Positions 52,373 to 62,232 of a stretch of DNA of 64,000 nt are shown piece after piece (positions within the stretch are counted from its first letter, which is position 1; each line of letters begins with the position of its first letter). Below the pieces are notes generated by a model. The model saw nothing but the letters and a program-made list of their open reading frames with translations, was not told where the DNA came from and did not search any database. This stretch comes from Chryseobacterium sp. (GTDB lineage Bacteria > Bacteroidota > Bacteroidia > Flavobacteriales > Weeksellaceae). The position numbers were made by a program, and so were the translations under genes. Where the stretch lies: assembly GCF_008014695.1 (NCBI RefSeq), contig NZ_VOXE01000004.1, positions 310,001 through 374,000 of the forward strand. Direction: 5' to 3'.

Positions 52373-54499
52373 ATGAAAAAAATACTCTTATCACTTTCCC
52401 TTATTGCTTCGCTTTCGGTTTTCTCACAGGAAATTACCCTGGACAAAATTTACTCCGGATATTACAGAGGGAAAGGGATTGCCGGAATCGCCTCTTTGAA
52501 AAACGGTGAGAATTACGCCGTCATTGAGCCGACAGGAATCGCAAAATATTCATACAAAACCTCTCAAAAAGAAGGTAATATTGTAGACGGCAGTTTTGAA
52601 TCGTATACCTTCAATGATGATGAATCCAGAATTTTGCTTTTGAAGGAAAGCCAACCCATTTACAGGCATTCCTTCCTCGGAAAATTCGATGTGAAAGATC
52701 TGAAAACCGGAAAAATCTTAAATCTCAATAACGGAAATACTGTTCAGGAGCCCTCTTTTTCTCCGGACGGAACCAAAGTGGCATTTATTTCAGAGAACAA
52801 CCTTTTTTATCAGGATTTAAATTCCGGGAAGATCACCCAGATTACAACTGACGGCAAGAAAAATTCAATCCTGAATGGACTAGCAGACTGGGTCTATGAA
52901 GAGGAATTCGGGCATGCGCAGCAATATCAATGGACCAAGAACTCGGATGCCATTGTTTTTATAAAATCCAATGAAACGGAAGTGCCGGAAATGTACATTC
53001 CGATATACGGCAAACAGCTTTATCCTTCGGAAATGCGTTTCAAATATCCAAAAGCAGGCGAAAAAAATTCAGTGGTTTCAGCACAGTTGTACCGTCTGGA
53101 TTCCGGGAAAACAATCCCTCTGAACCTCTCGGATTTTAAAAATTATTACATTCCGAATGTGTATCAAACGGCAAAAGCAGATGAGATTGTTCTTATCACT
53201 TCTGAAAGAACGCAAAATGCATCCGACGTATTGAAAGTGAACACCAAAACCGGTGCTGTGCAGAAATTGTTTACAGAAACCGACGAAAAATGGATCGATA
53301 CTGATAATGTAACCCTTGAATTTCTGGAGGACGATTCATTTATCTGGGGTTCAGAACGCGACGGAAACCGCCATCTTTACTGGTATGACCAGAACGGAAA
53401 ACTGAAAAAGCAGATTACAAAAGGCAACTGGGAGGTTACCGATTATTACGGATTTAATCCGAAAACCAAGGAACTCCTGATTCAGACCACCGAAAAAGGA
53501 AGCATTAACAAAGTGGTTTCAAAAGTGAATATTGAAAATGGAAAATCAACTCTAATTTCAAATGCAGATGGTACCAACAGCGCCAGTTTCAGTGGCAATT
53601 ACAATTATTTCATTGAGACCTCTTCTTCCGCAGCAAAACCTTACACTTTTGTGCTCAAAGACGGCAACGGTAAAACGGTAAAAGAACTCCAGAACAACAA
53701 CAGCCAGCTGCAGAAATTGCAGGCCGATAATATGGTTACACGCGAATTTTTCACCATTCCGAATGAAGCCGGCGATCAGATGAACGCCTGGATCATGAAG
53801 CCGAAAAATTTCGACAAGAATAAAAAATATCCGCTTTTCATGTTCCAGTACTCCGGTCCGGGCTCGCAGTCCGTTTCCAATTCCTGGGATCAGGGGAATG
53901 GATTATGGTTCAATCATTTGGTACAGCAAGGCTACATCGTAGCGTGTGTTGACGGACGCGGAACCGGCTACAAAGGCACAAAATATAAAAAATCAACTTA
54001 TTTGAACCTTGGTAAATACGAAATTGAAGACCAGATTGCAGCAGCGAAATGGTTCGGGAACCAAAGTTATATCGACAAATCCAGAATCGGGATCTTCGGA
54101 TGGAGTTTTGGCGGTTATATGGCCAGTCTGGCGATGACCAAAGGCGCCGACGTTTTCAAAACTGGAATTGCAGTAGCACCGGTAACGAACTGGAGATATT
54201 ATGACACCGTTTACACCGAAAGATTTTTAAGAACTCCACAGGAAAATCCGGCAGGTTATGATGAAAATTCACCGACTGAATATGCAAAATTATTAAAAGG
54301 AAAATTCCTGCTGATCCACGGAACTGCGGACGACAATGTTCATTTCCAGAATTCAATGGAATTTTCGGAGGCTTTGATTCAGAACAAAAAACAGTTTGAG
54401 TTTATGGCGTATCCTGACAAAAACCACGGCATCTTCGGTGGACAGACAAGACCTCAACTTTATCAGAAAATGACCGATTTCATCCTCGAAAATTTATAA
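52373..54499 (+). CDS. S9 family prolyl peptidase (DPP IV type)
   Basis: 708 residues from ATG 52373 (a start 11 codons upstream would precede the signal peptide). Signal peptide LLSLSLIASLSVFS-Q. N-terminal beta-propeller (DPP IV N domain; DWVYEEEFG carries the double Glu that binds the substrate amino terminus), then an alpha/beta-hydrolase domain with nucleophile GWSFGGYMAS, Asp in HGTADDNVHF and His in PDKNHGIFGG. A periplasmic or surface exopeptidase releasing Xaa-Pro dipeptides. -7 box TATCTTTG at 52344-52351. Three peptide transporters follow. Confidence 0.94.
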   Translation: MKKILLSLSLIASLSVFSQEITLDKIYSGYYRGKGIAGIASLKNGENYAVIEPTGIAKYSYKTSQKEGNIVDGSFESYTFNDDESRILLLKESQPIYRHSFLGKFDVKDLKTGKILNLNNGNTVQEPSFSPDGTKVAFISENNLFYQDLNSGKITQITTDGKKNSILNGLADWVYEEEFGHAQQYQWTKNSDAIVFIKSNETEVPEMYIPIYGKQLYPSEMRFKYPKAGEKNSVVSAQLYRLDSGKTIPLNLSDFKNYYIPNVYQTAKADEIVLITSERTQNASDVLKVNTKTGAVQKLFTETDEKWIDTDNVTLEFLEDDSFIWGSERDGNRHLYWYDQNGKLKKQITKGNWEVTDYYGFNPKTKELLIQTTEKGSINKVVSKVNIENGKSTLISNADGTNSASFSGNYNYFIETSSSAAKPYTFVLKDGNGKTVKELQNNNSQLQKLQADNMVTREFFTIPNEAGDQMNAWIMKPKNFDKNKKYPLFMFQYSGPGSQSVSNSWDQGNGLWFNHLVQQGYIVACVDGRGTGYKGTKYKKSTYLNLGKYEIEDQIAAAKWFGNQSYIDKSRIGIFGWSFGGYMASLAMTKGADVFKTGIAVAPVTNWRYYDTVYTERFLRTPQENPAGYDENSPTEYAKLLKGKFLLIHGTADDNVHFQNSMEFSEALIQNKKQFEFMAYPDKNHGIFGGQTRPQLYQKMTDFILENL

Positions 54500-54517
54500 A
54501 TCACTCAAAAACATCCG

Positions 54518-56179
54518 ATGGCAAACACCAACAGCAAGCACCCGAAAGGCTTACCTTATCTCTTTTTCACGGAAATGTGGGAGCGTTTTGGCTACTACCT
54601 CATCCTGGGAATTTTTGTTCTGTACATGATCGACAGTGAAAAAGGCGGTCTCGCTTTCAACGACAAAAACGCCGATGATATCTTCGGAACTTTTATCGCA
54701 CTTACTTATTTGACGCCATTTCTGGGAGGTTTTCTGGCCGACAAAATCCTTGGCTATGTAAAAGCAATCTATATTGGGGGTTTCTTGATGGGACTTGGAT
54801 ATTTGGGAGTCGGATTTTTTAAGGATTTACCCATGTTTTATGCTTCACTGGCACTCATCATCATTGGGAACGGCTTTTTTAAACCGAGCATCTCTACACT
54901 TTTAGGAAATCTGTATAATGAGGAACCTTACAAAGCCAATAAAGATGCAGGGTACAACATTTTTTACATGGGAATTAACATCGGGGCTTTTATCTGCAAC
55001 ATCATTGCAGCGTTTATGCGGAATAAATACGGATGGGGACCGGCTTTTATGACCGCCGGAGTCGGAATGTTCATTGGACTCATTGTTTTCACGATGGGAA
55101 GACAACATATTTTGAAAGCAAACATCCTCAAACCTTCGCAGGAAGGAGATACCAAAATTTCGGATGTCCTTCTTAAAGTTTTTCTACCTGCAGTGGTCGC
55201 CGGAATTATTGGATGGGTTATTCCCGGAAGTATCTTTGGAAGTGATTCTACCGATGCCTTTATTTTTGCCTGTCTGCCGGTCATTTATTTTTATGTGATG
55301 CTGTATGTAAAAGCCAATGCTGAGGATAAAAGACCGATCGGCGCCTTGCTCGCCATTTTTGCGGTGAGTCTGATGTTCTGGGCAGTTTTTAAACAGAACG
55401 GAACTGCACTGACGCGTTGGGCAAAATACTACACCGACCGAAGTGTTCCCGCTGTCGCAGAAAAACCGCTGGAAGCGATTTATTTGGTTGACGCAAAGGA
55501 TTACCAGACTGAAGAAGTAAGCGTTTATGATGATCAGTATCAGGCGCAGAAAAACGAAGCCGGAGATCTTTTAAAAGAACCAGGTAAAGATATTTATTTC
55601 CGGAATGAACTGCCGGAAAAGAAAACAACGATGGAAGCCAATCCTGAGAAGAAAGTATATCTGTACAATACAGAGTTATTCCAGTCTGTAAACCCATTCT
55701 GGGTCATTGTTCTCACGCCTGTGGTGGTAGGATTTTTCATGTTCCTGCGCCGGAAAGGAAAAGAACCTACTACACCCACCAAAATTGTTCTCGGCCTGTT
55801 TATTTCAGCACTCTCCTGTCTTGTTATGGTTGGAGCAGTGTATGCCGGTCAGAACGGCCTGTTTAAAGTTTCTGCGCTCTGGCTCATTGCCGCTTACGGA
55901 GTCATAACAGTCGGGGAATTGTGTCTTTCACCGATGGGGCTGTCTTTGGTCTCAAAACTTTCCCCTCCGCGGCTCACCGCTTTAATGATGGGAGGGTTTT
56001 TCCTTTCCACTTCCATTGGCAACAAACTTTCGGGCGTTTTGGCCAGTTTCTGGTACGATTATGAGAACAAGGCCAACTTCTTCATCGTGAATTTCGGTTT
56101 GCTGCTACTGGCAACGCTTCTTGGTTTACTGATCCTGAAAAGGCTTAATGTTATCATGAAAGAAAAAGGCGTCAACTGA
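54518..56179 (+). CDS. POT family peptide transporter 1, with extra loop domain
   Basis: 553 residues. Proton-coupling ExxER motif in helix 1 (FTEMWERFGYY), GGFLADKILGYVKAIYIGG, and the PTR2 signature region around GYNIFYMGINIGAFI. Between helices 7 and 8 (about residues 308-390) is an ~80-residue hydrophilic insert (VYDDQYQAQKNEAGDLL, then NPEKKVYLYN) that the next two paralogues lack. It starts 18 bp after the DPP IV gene, so the two are one transcript. Imports di- and tripeptides. Confidence 0.93.
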   Translation: MANTNSKHPKGLPYLFFTEMWERFGYYLILGIFVLYMIDSEKGGLAFNDKNADDIFGTFIALTYLTPFLGGFLADKILGYVKAIYIGGFLMGLGYLGVGFFKDLPMFYASLALIIIGNGFFKPSISTLLGNLYNEEPYKANKDAGYNIFYMGINIGAFICNIIAAFMRNKYGWGPAFMTAGVGMFIGLIVFTMGRQHILKANILKPSQEGDTKISDVLLKVFLPAVVAGIIGWVIPGSIFGSDSTDAFIFACLPVIYFYVMLYVKANAEDKRPIGALLAIFAVSLMFWAVFKQNGTALTRWAKYYTDRSVPAVAEKPLEAIYLVDAKDYQTEEVSVYDDQYQAQKNEAGDLLKEPGKDIYFRNELPEKKTTMEANPEKKVYLYNTELFQSVNPFWVIVLTPVVVGFFMFLRRKGKEPTTPTKIVLGLFISALSCLVMVGAVYAGQNGLFKVSALWLIAAYGVITVGELCLSPMGLSLVSKLSPPRLTALMMGGFFLSTSIGNKLSGVLASFWYDYENKANFFIVNFGLLLLATLLGLLILKRLNVIMKEKGVN

Positions 56180-56200
56180 TCCTTAATTTAAAAATTTCAA

Positions 56201-56230
56201 TAAAAGTGCTGAAGAATTTCAGCACTTTTA
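56201..56230 (+). terminator. intrinsic terminator after POT transporter 1
   Basis: A perfect 13-bp stem TAAAAGTGCTGAA with its complement and a 4-base loop, followed by TTTTTT. Confidence 0.88.
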
Positions 56231-56311
56231 TTTTTTAATTAAAATAATCTCTTCATAAAAAGGAAAAAAAACTATATTTGCCTCTTAACAAATATTTAAC
56301 ACTTAAAAAAT

Positions 56312-57817
56312 ATGGATACAGCAGTGCAGAAAGGGCATCCTAAAGGACTCTATCTTTTGTTCATGACGGAAATGTGGGAACGTTTCTCTTATTACGGAAT
56401 GCGTGCGATTTTCGTTTTGTATATGACGAAAATGCTCTTAATGGGCGACGCCGAAGCTTCCGAAATTTACGGTAGTTATACCGGTTTGGTTTACCTTACA
56501 CCGCTTTTGGGAGGTTATCTTGCCGACCGTTTTTTAGGAAACAGAAGAAGTATAGAGATCGGTGGTGTGTTAATGGCACTCGGTCAGTTCATTATGTTTT
56601 TCAGTGCTTCAACAACAGGTCCTGCTGCCATAACTTTAATGTGGATCGGTCTAACGATGCTGATCATCGGAAACGGTTTCTTTAAACCGAATATTTCAAC
56701 AATGGTGGGCCAGCTTTACCCCAAAGGCGACAGAAGGGTAGATTCTGCCTTCACCATTTTTTATATGGGGATTAACCTTGGCGCATTTTTCTCACCGCTA
56801 ATCTGTGGTACCTTGGCAGAAAAAGTAGATTACAAATGGGGATTCTTTGCCGCCGGAATCGGGATGATTATCGGTTTAATCACCTTTATGATGCAGAAAA
56901 ATAAATTACTGGTAGATGACGAAAATAAACCTATCGGAATGCCTACCAACAAATTCGGAATTGCCCAAATTGGATTGGTTTTAGGTTCCATTGGTGTGAT
57001 TTTCTTTCTGATGAATTTCAAAACAATGTTCAACAGCGATATGGACATCATTGGATATCTGATTTACGGCGCGATGATTGCAATGCCGCTGATTGTTTTA
57101 ACCGATAAATCGCTTACCAAAGAGGAACGCGAAAGAATAATGGTGATCTTCATCCTGGCATTCTTTGTCATCTTCTTTTGGGGTGCATTTGAGCAGGCTG
57201 GAGCTTCGTTAACTATTTTTGCAGACCGACAGACGGACAGAAATTTGTTTGGCTGGGAAATGCCGGCAAGTTACTTCCAGTCAGTAAATCCATTGGCAAT
57301 TATCCTTTTGGCTCCTTTATTTTCATCTTTATGGCTTCGTTTAGGAAACCGCGGAAAAGAGCCTTCTTCACCAAAGAAAATGGCAATTGGTCTTGCTTTG
57401 GTTTCTTTAGGATATGTCGTAATTGCATTTGCAGTATACGGTCTCGGAATTATGGATAAAGTTTCCATGTTCTGGTTAATTGGTTTATATGTAATTCACA
57501 CCATGGGTGAGCTTTGTTTGTCTCCAATCGGACTGTCGATGGTTTCAAAACTTTCGCCACTGAGATTTTCTTCATTACTGATGGGAACCTGGTTCCTTGC
57601 AAATGCGGCAGCCAACAAGTTCGCCGGAACATTGTCAGCACTTATTCCGGGTAGCGGAGAAGACGGCCAAGGCGCAAAAGTTACCTACTTTTTAGGTTTC
57701 GAGATTGCAAACCTTTTCGATTTCTTCCTGGTATTTATTGTAATGTGTGGTGTTGCAGCTTTAATTCTTTTCATTATGAGCCGTTGGCTGGAAAAGAAAA
57801 TGCACGGAGTAAACTAA
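56312..57817 (+). CDS. POT family peptide transporter 2
   Basis: 501 residues, standard POT length. ExxER motif MTEMWERFSYYGMRAIFVLYM, GGYLADRFLGNRRSIEIGG, NGFFKPNISTMVGQLYP and FTIFYMGINLGAF. It has its own -7 box (TATATTTG, 56273-56280) and is preceded by a terminator, so it is transcribed apart from the peptidase. Inner-membrane proton:peptide symporter. Confidence 0.94.
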   Translation: MDTAVQKGHPKGLYLLFMTEMWERFSYYGMRAIFVLYMTKMLLMGDAEASEIYGSYTGLVYLTPLLGGYLADRFLGNRRSIEIGGVLMALGQFIMFFSASTTGPAAITLMWIGLTMLIIGNGFFKPNISTMVGQLYPKGDRRVDSAFTIFYMGINLGAFFSPLICGTLAEKVDYKWGFFAAGIGMIIGLITFMMQKNKLLVDDENKPIGMPTNKFGIAQIGLVLGSIGVIFFLMNFKTMFNSDMDIIGYLIYGAMIAMPLIVLTDKSLTKEERERIMVIFILAFFVIFFWGAFEQAGASLTIFADRQTDRNLFGWEMPASYFQSVNPLAIILLAPLFSSLWLRLGNRGKEPSSPKKMAIGLALVSLGYVVIAFAVYGLGIMDKVSMFWLIGLYVIHTMGELCLSPIGLSMVSKLSPLRFSSLLMGTWFLANAAANKFAGTLSALIPGSGEDGQGAKVTYFLGFEIANLFDFFLVFIVMCGVAALILFIMSRWLEKKMHGVN

Positions 57818-57839
57818 ACGAAACGACAGATAATTCTAT

Positions 57840-57868
57840 AAAACCACCGTTTATTCGGTGGTTTTTTT
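57840..57868 (+). terminator. intrinsic terminator after POT transporter 2
   Basis: A 10-bp stem AAAACCACCG/CGGTGGTTTT with a 6-base loop, then a run of T. Confidence 0.88.
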
Positions 57869-57921
57869 TATTTTCGTAACGCTTAATCTGGCTTTTCATT
57901 ATTAAAGTCCCCAAAATTATT

Positions 57922-59433
57922 ATGAATCTTACTCTCGAACAAATACAGGATTTCAAAGGAAAATATCCGAAACAGATCTGGTCACTCTTTTTCTCTGAAA
58001 TGTGGGAACGCTTCTGCTTCTACGGAATGCGCGGAATGCTCGTTTTCTTCATGATTTCTGAACTGAAATTTGACGGGGAGAAAGCCAACCTGCAGTACGG
58101 CGCCACTCAGGCTTTCGTATATGCTTTTACTTTTGTAGGAGGACTTTTTGCTGATAAAATCCTGGGTTTCCGCAAATCACTTTTCTGGGGCGGGCTGCTG
58201 ATGATTGTCGGAAGTCTTATTCTGGCCACCAATCCACACGATTTTTTCTTCCTCGGCATATCCTTTACCGTAGTGGGAACCGGTTTCTTCAAACCGAATA
58301 TTTCCACGATGGTCGGGAAACTTTACAGGCCCGGCGACAGCAGGACTGATGCTGGATTTTCGCTGTTTTATGCAGGGATTAATCTGGGTGCGCTACTCGG
58401 TGGCTACTTGTGTATAGCCATCGGAAAAGGAGAAATGTTTTCAAATTTAATTCCCGAAGATAAAAGATGGAATGTGGCCTTCGGCCTGGCTGCAGTGGTG
58501 ATGGTCATCAGTCTCATCAATTTTATATTCACGCAAAGACGGCTTGGTCCTATAGGTCTGATGCCGCAAAAAATTCTCGCCGACGGAACCGTAATTCCTA
58601 TGGAAAAATGGAAAATTTACGGTGTTTACCTTTTAACGCTGGTTTTTGTGCCCTTAATCATGAAAATGGTCTCTGTTCCGCAGTACACCGATTATTTCAT
58701 GTGGACGGTAGGACCCTTAACGCTTATTTACCTTTTTTATGAAATGAGCAAGGTAACATTAAGTGAAAGAAAAAAACTTTGGGCAGCGCTTGTGTTCATT
58801 ATGTTCTCAATCATTTTCTGGGGAATTTACGAACAGTCAGGCGGCTCACTGAGTATTTTCGCTGCCAATAATCTGAACAAGGATTTGTTGGGTCTGGATC
58901 CAAATGGTGTAAACAATTCCGGCGGGGCATTTTTCATTATTTTTCTCGCACCGGTTGTTGGATTGTTATGGATCTGGCTGAGTAAAAGAAGACTGGAACC
59001 GAATACTCTAATAAAATTCGGACTGGGATTTATATTTCTTGGCCTGGGATATTATGTGCTCTTCGCTACAAGATTTTTCGCTGATCTGCAGGGTATCACT
59101 TCTTTAAATATTTTCACCATCGCTTTGCTTGTCATTACATTTGGTGAATTGTGCCTCTCTCCTATCGGTTTATCGATCATGACGAAACTTTCTACCGAAA
59201 AACTGCAGGGAATGATGATGGGAATGTGGTTTCTGGCTTCGGCTTACGGGCAGTATGTGGCAGGAATCATCGGTGCAAATATGGCCACTGCCAAAGAAGG
59301 TTCCTCCAATATGGATGCGCTTCTCGCTTACACCGATGGCTACAAACAGTTGGGAATTTATGCAGTGATCGCCGGCCTCGTGCTGATATTGATTTCGCCG
59401 TTTGTAAAGAAACTCATGCAGGAAGTGCGATAA
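57922..59433 (+). CDS. POT family peptide transporter 3
   Basis: 503 residues. ExxER motif FSEMWERFCFYGMRGMLVFF, GGLFADKILGFRKSLFWGG, NISTMVGKLYRPGDSRTDAGFSLFYAGINLGALLGG. Distinct from copy 2 across most of its length, so not a recent duplicate. Third consecutive POT gene. Followed by the thioredoxin-like gene after 38 bp. Confidence 0.94.
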   Translation: MNLTLEQIQDFKGKYPKQIWSLFFSEMWERFCFYGMRGMLVFFMISELKFDGEKANLQYGATQAFVYAFTFVGGLFADKILGFRKSLFWGGLLMIVGSLILATNPHDFFFLGISFTVVGTGFFKPNISTMVGKLYRPGDSRTDAGFSLFYAGINLGALLGGYLCIAIGKGEMFSNLIPEDKRWNVAFGLAAVVMVISLINFIFTQRRLGPIGLMPQKILADGTVIPMEKWKIYGVYLLTLVFVPLIMKMVSVPQYTDYFMWTVGPLTLIYLFYEMSKVTLSERKKLWAALVFIMFSIIFWGIYEQSGGSLSIFAANNLNKDLLGLDPNGVNNSGGAFFIIFLAPVVGLLWIWLSKRRLEPNTLIKFGLGFIFLGLGYYVLFATRFFADLQGITSLNIFTIALLVITFGELCLSPIGLSIMTKLSTEKLQGMMMGMWFLASAYGQYVAGIIGANMATAKEGSSNMDALLAYTDGYKQLGIYAVIAGLVLILISPFVKKLMQEVR

Positions 59434-59471
59434 CCCTTTAACAAACCCTTCTTTTAACAATCAAACCTCTG

Positions 59472-60005
59472 ATGAAAAAAATTACCCTACTTATTTGCCT
59501 GTTTTTGATGTCTTTTGCTTATTCTCAGGTCCGTTGGATGACGCTGGAAGAAGCAGTTGAGGCTCAGAAAGAAACTCCGAAAAAAATTCTGATCGATTTT
59601 TACGCAGACTGGTGCGGACCGTGCAAGATCATGGACAAAGAGACCTACGGGCATCTTGTGATTGCAGATTTCATCAATCAAAATTATTATGCTGTAAAAT
59701 TTGACGCAGAACAGAAAGATAAACTGACGGTTTTTGGAAGAACTTTTGCTAATGAAGGTTTCTCGAAAGGGAAGAAAAAAAACTCCATGCACGAATTCAC
59801 CAAATTCATGAATGTTAACGCCGTTCCTTCTCTGGTATTTCTGGATGAGCAAAGCATGCCGATCACGATTCTGCAAGGGGCGCTTACGGCAAAAGAGCTT
59901 GAACCGTATCTCATCCTTATATCAAATGATGAATATAAAAAGATCAACAGCCGCGAAGAATGGGAAAACTACCAGAAGAAATTTAAATCTTCAATAAAAG
60001 ACTAA
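59472..60005 (+). CDS. exported thioredoxin-like protein
   Basis: 177 residues with signal peptide (LLICLFLMSFAYS-Q). Thioredoxin fold with redox motif in DFYADWCGPCKIMDKET (WCGPC), the cis-proline loop VNAVPSLVFLDE and a DUF255/thioredoxin_7 style start (WMTLEEAVEAQKETPKKILI). Likely a periplasmic thiol-disulfide protein. A terminator follows. Confidence 0.9.
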   Translation: MKKITLLICLFLMSFAYSQVRWMTLEEAVEAQKETPKKILIDFYADWCGPCKIMDKETYGHLVIADFINQNYYAVKFDAEQKDKLTVFGRTFANEGFSKGKKKNSMHEFTKFMNVNAVPSLVFLDEQSMPITILQGALTAKELEPYLILISNDEYKKINSREEWENYQKKFKSSIKD

Positions 60006-60045
60006 GCTCATCTAATGTTCTGAGTTTTCCGGTTTGAAACAAGTA

Positions 60046-60079
60046 AAGAGACTTTCAATATTTTTTGGAAGTCTTTTTT
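60046..60079 (+). terminator. terminator after the thioredoxin-like gene
   Basis: A 13-bp stem with two wobbles (AAGAGACTTTCAA against TTGGAAGTCTTTT), 6-base loop, then T-rich sequence. Confidence 0.7.
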
Positions 60080-60133
60080 ATTTTCACGAAATTCGCCTGC
60101 TGGCGGTAACCAAGTAAAGTCAGCTGTACTCCA

Positions 60134-62224
60134 TTGACTTTAGACACCTCCATAGAATTCTTAAAAGGAATCGGTCCTGAACGCGCCAAATTCATTAAAA
60201 ATGTCTTGGGATTTGCTACGGTGGAAGATCTTCTGACCTTTTATCCTTTACGGTATATCGATAAAAGCAAAATCCATAAAATCGGTGATCTGAAAGAGGA
60301 ACCCGATGCTGAAATCCAGCTGAAGGGAAAAATAACGGATATTCAGGAAGTTGCCTACGGAAGCGGTCAGAAAAGACTTTCAGCAAAATTCCGCGACGAA
60401 ACCGGGACTTTGGAACTGGTGTGGTTCCGGTATTCGAAATGGATGAAAGACCAGATTCCGCTGAACCGTGATATTTTTATTTTCGGGAAGATCAATCTTT
60501 TTAACGGAAACTTTTCCATGCCCCATCCTGAAATTGAACTGGATGAAAAGAAAGCCCTTTCCGGCTCACTTTTACCGGTTTATCCGGGGAGCGAGAAACT
60601 TTCGAAAAGAGGAATCAACAACAAATTTTTCCAGACGGTACTGGCAGAAATCACGAAGAACCTTCCTTTACTGATGCAGGAAAACATTCCCGATGCTTTA
60701 ATGAAAAAATTAAAGCTGATTGGCCGTATTCCTGCTTTTTACCACATCCATTTCCCGAAAGATCTCCATCATTTTGAACATGCCAACCGAAGGGTGAAGT
60801 TTGAAGAAGCCTTTTTCTTTCAATTGGGCTACGGCCTGAAGAAGCAGCATCAGAAAACATCAGTTGTGGGGAATCCTTTTCTCAAAATTGGAGAAAATTT
60901 CAAGGATTTTTACAATCACGCACTTCCTTTTGAACTCACCAATGCCCAGAAACGGGTGCTGAAGGAAATCCGGACGGACATGAAAAAACCGATCCAAATG
61001 AACCGTCTGCTGCAGGGCGATGTTGGTTCCGGAAAAACGATGGTGGCACTTCTGGCGATGCTGATTGCAATGGACAATGGTTTCCAGAGCTGTATGATGG
61101 CTCCTACTGAAATTCTGGCGCAGCAGCATTTCTATTCAATTAAAGAACTGTTGGTGAATACCAATATCAAGGTCCGGCTCTTAACCGGTTCTGCAAAAAC
61201 ATCGGAAAGGAAAATCATTCACGAAGAACTTCTGAACGGCGGACTTTCAATTCTTGTGGGAACACATGCGGTTCTCGAGGATATCGTGCAGTTCAGAAAC
61301 CTCGGTCTTGCCATTATTGATGAACAGCACCGTTTCGGTGTTGCCCAGCGCGCTAAACTTTGGGCAAAAAACAATATTCCGCCACATATTCTGGTGATGA
61401 CAGCTACGCCAATCCCCAGAACACTTGCGATGAGTTTTTACAGCGACCTGGACGTGTCTGTCATCGATGAAATGCCGGTCGGCCGCAAATCCATCATTAC
61501 GGCGCACCGGAGGGAAAAGGACCGCCTTTCTGTCTTCCGGTTTACAAAAGATGAAATCGAAAAAGGACGTCAGGTATATTTTGTTTATCCGCTGATCGAG
61601 GAATCTGAAACGCTCGATTATAAAAATCTGATGGAAAACTTCGTGCATATCGCCGAGTTTTTTGAAGGAAAAAACGTGACAATGCTTCACGGAAGAATGA
61701 AACCTGCGGAAAAAGAGGCGGCGATGCAGTATTTTGCTTCCGGGAAAGCGGAAATTATGGTAGCGACTACCGTGATTGAAGTCGGTGTAAATGTCCCGAA
61801 TGCTTCGGTGATGGTCATTGAAAGTGCTGAAAGGTTCGGTCTTTCGCAACTGCATCAGCTTCGCGGAAGAGTCGGTCGCGGAGCGGAACAGAGTTACTGC
61901 ATATTGATGACCTCAGATAAACTCACAAAAGAAAGCCGGACACGCATTAAAACCATGACGGAAACCAATGACGGTTTTAAAATTTCAGAGGTTGATATGC
62001 AGCTCCGCGGTCCCGGCGATATTTTGGGAACCCAGCAAAGCGGTGTTGTGGACTTCAAGAAACTGGATCTGATTACGGACGGTAATATTATTAAAGCAGC
62101 CAAAAAAACTGTTGAACATTTGCTGAAAACGGATCCGCATCTTCAGACTCCCGAAAATTTTCCTTTAAGGGATTATTACATCAGGCATTATAAGGGCAAA
62201 AACAAATGGGGCCGAATTTCTTAG
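60134..62224 (+). CDS. recG: ATP-dependent DNA helicase RecG
   Basis: 696 residues. Wedge domain with PLRYIDKSKIHKIGDL and an OB-fold, then helicase motifs: GDVGSGKTMVALLAML (Walker A), IIDEQHRFGVAQR (DEQH-type box II), MTATPIPRTLAMS, TTVIEVGVNVPNASVMVIE and QLHQLRGRVGRG. It remodels stalled forks and Holliday junctions. The only possible start is TTG at 60134: an in-frame TAA at 60107-60109 lies upstream and the next ATG is beyond residue 100, while conserved SIEFLKGIGPERAK follows at once. Confidence 0.95.
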   Translation: MTLDTSIEFLKGIGPERAKFIKNVLGFATVEDLLTFYPLRYIDKSKIHKIGDLKEEPDAEIQLKGKITDIQEVAYGSGQKRLSAKFRDETGTLELVWFRYSKWMKDQIPLNRDIFIFGKINLFNGNFSMPHPEIELDEKKALSGSLLPVYPGSEKLSKRGINNKFFQTVLAEITKNLPLLMQENIPDALMKKLKLIGRIPAFYHIHFPKDLHHFEHANRRVKFEEAFFFQLGYGLKKQHQKTSVVGNPFLKIGENFKDFYNHALPFELTNAQKRVLKEIRTDMKKPIQMNRLLQGDVGSGKTMVALLAMLIAMDNGFQSCMMAPTEILAQQHFYSIKELLVNTNIKVRLLTGSAKTSERKIIHEELLNGGLSILVGTHAVLEDIVQFRNLGLAIIDEQHRFGVAQRAKLWAKNNIPPHILVMTATPIPRTLAMSFYSDLDVSVIDEMPVGRKSIITAHRREKDRLSVFRFTKDEIEKGRQVYFVYPLIEESETLDYKNLMENFVHIAEFFEGKNVTMLHGRMKPAEKEAAMQYFASGKAEIMVATTVIEVGVNVPNASVMVIESAERFGLSQLHQLRGRVGRGAEQSYCILMTSDKLTKESRTRIKTMTETNDGFKISEVDMQLRGPGDILGTQQSGVVDFKKLDLITDGNIIKAAKKTVEHLLKTDPHLQTPENFPLRDYYIRHYKGKNKWGRIS

Positions 62225-62232
62225 TATTTTTT

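Noticed and set aside
61247-61855. 202-residue minus-strand ORF opposite recG
   Set aside because: It is antisense to the conserved helicase motifs.
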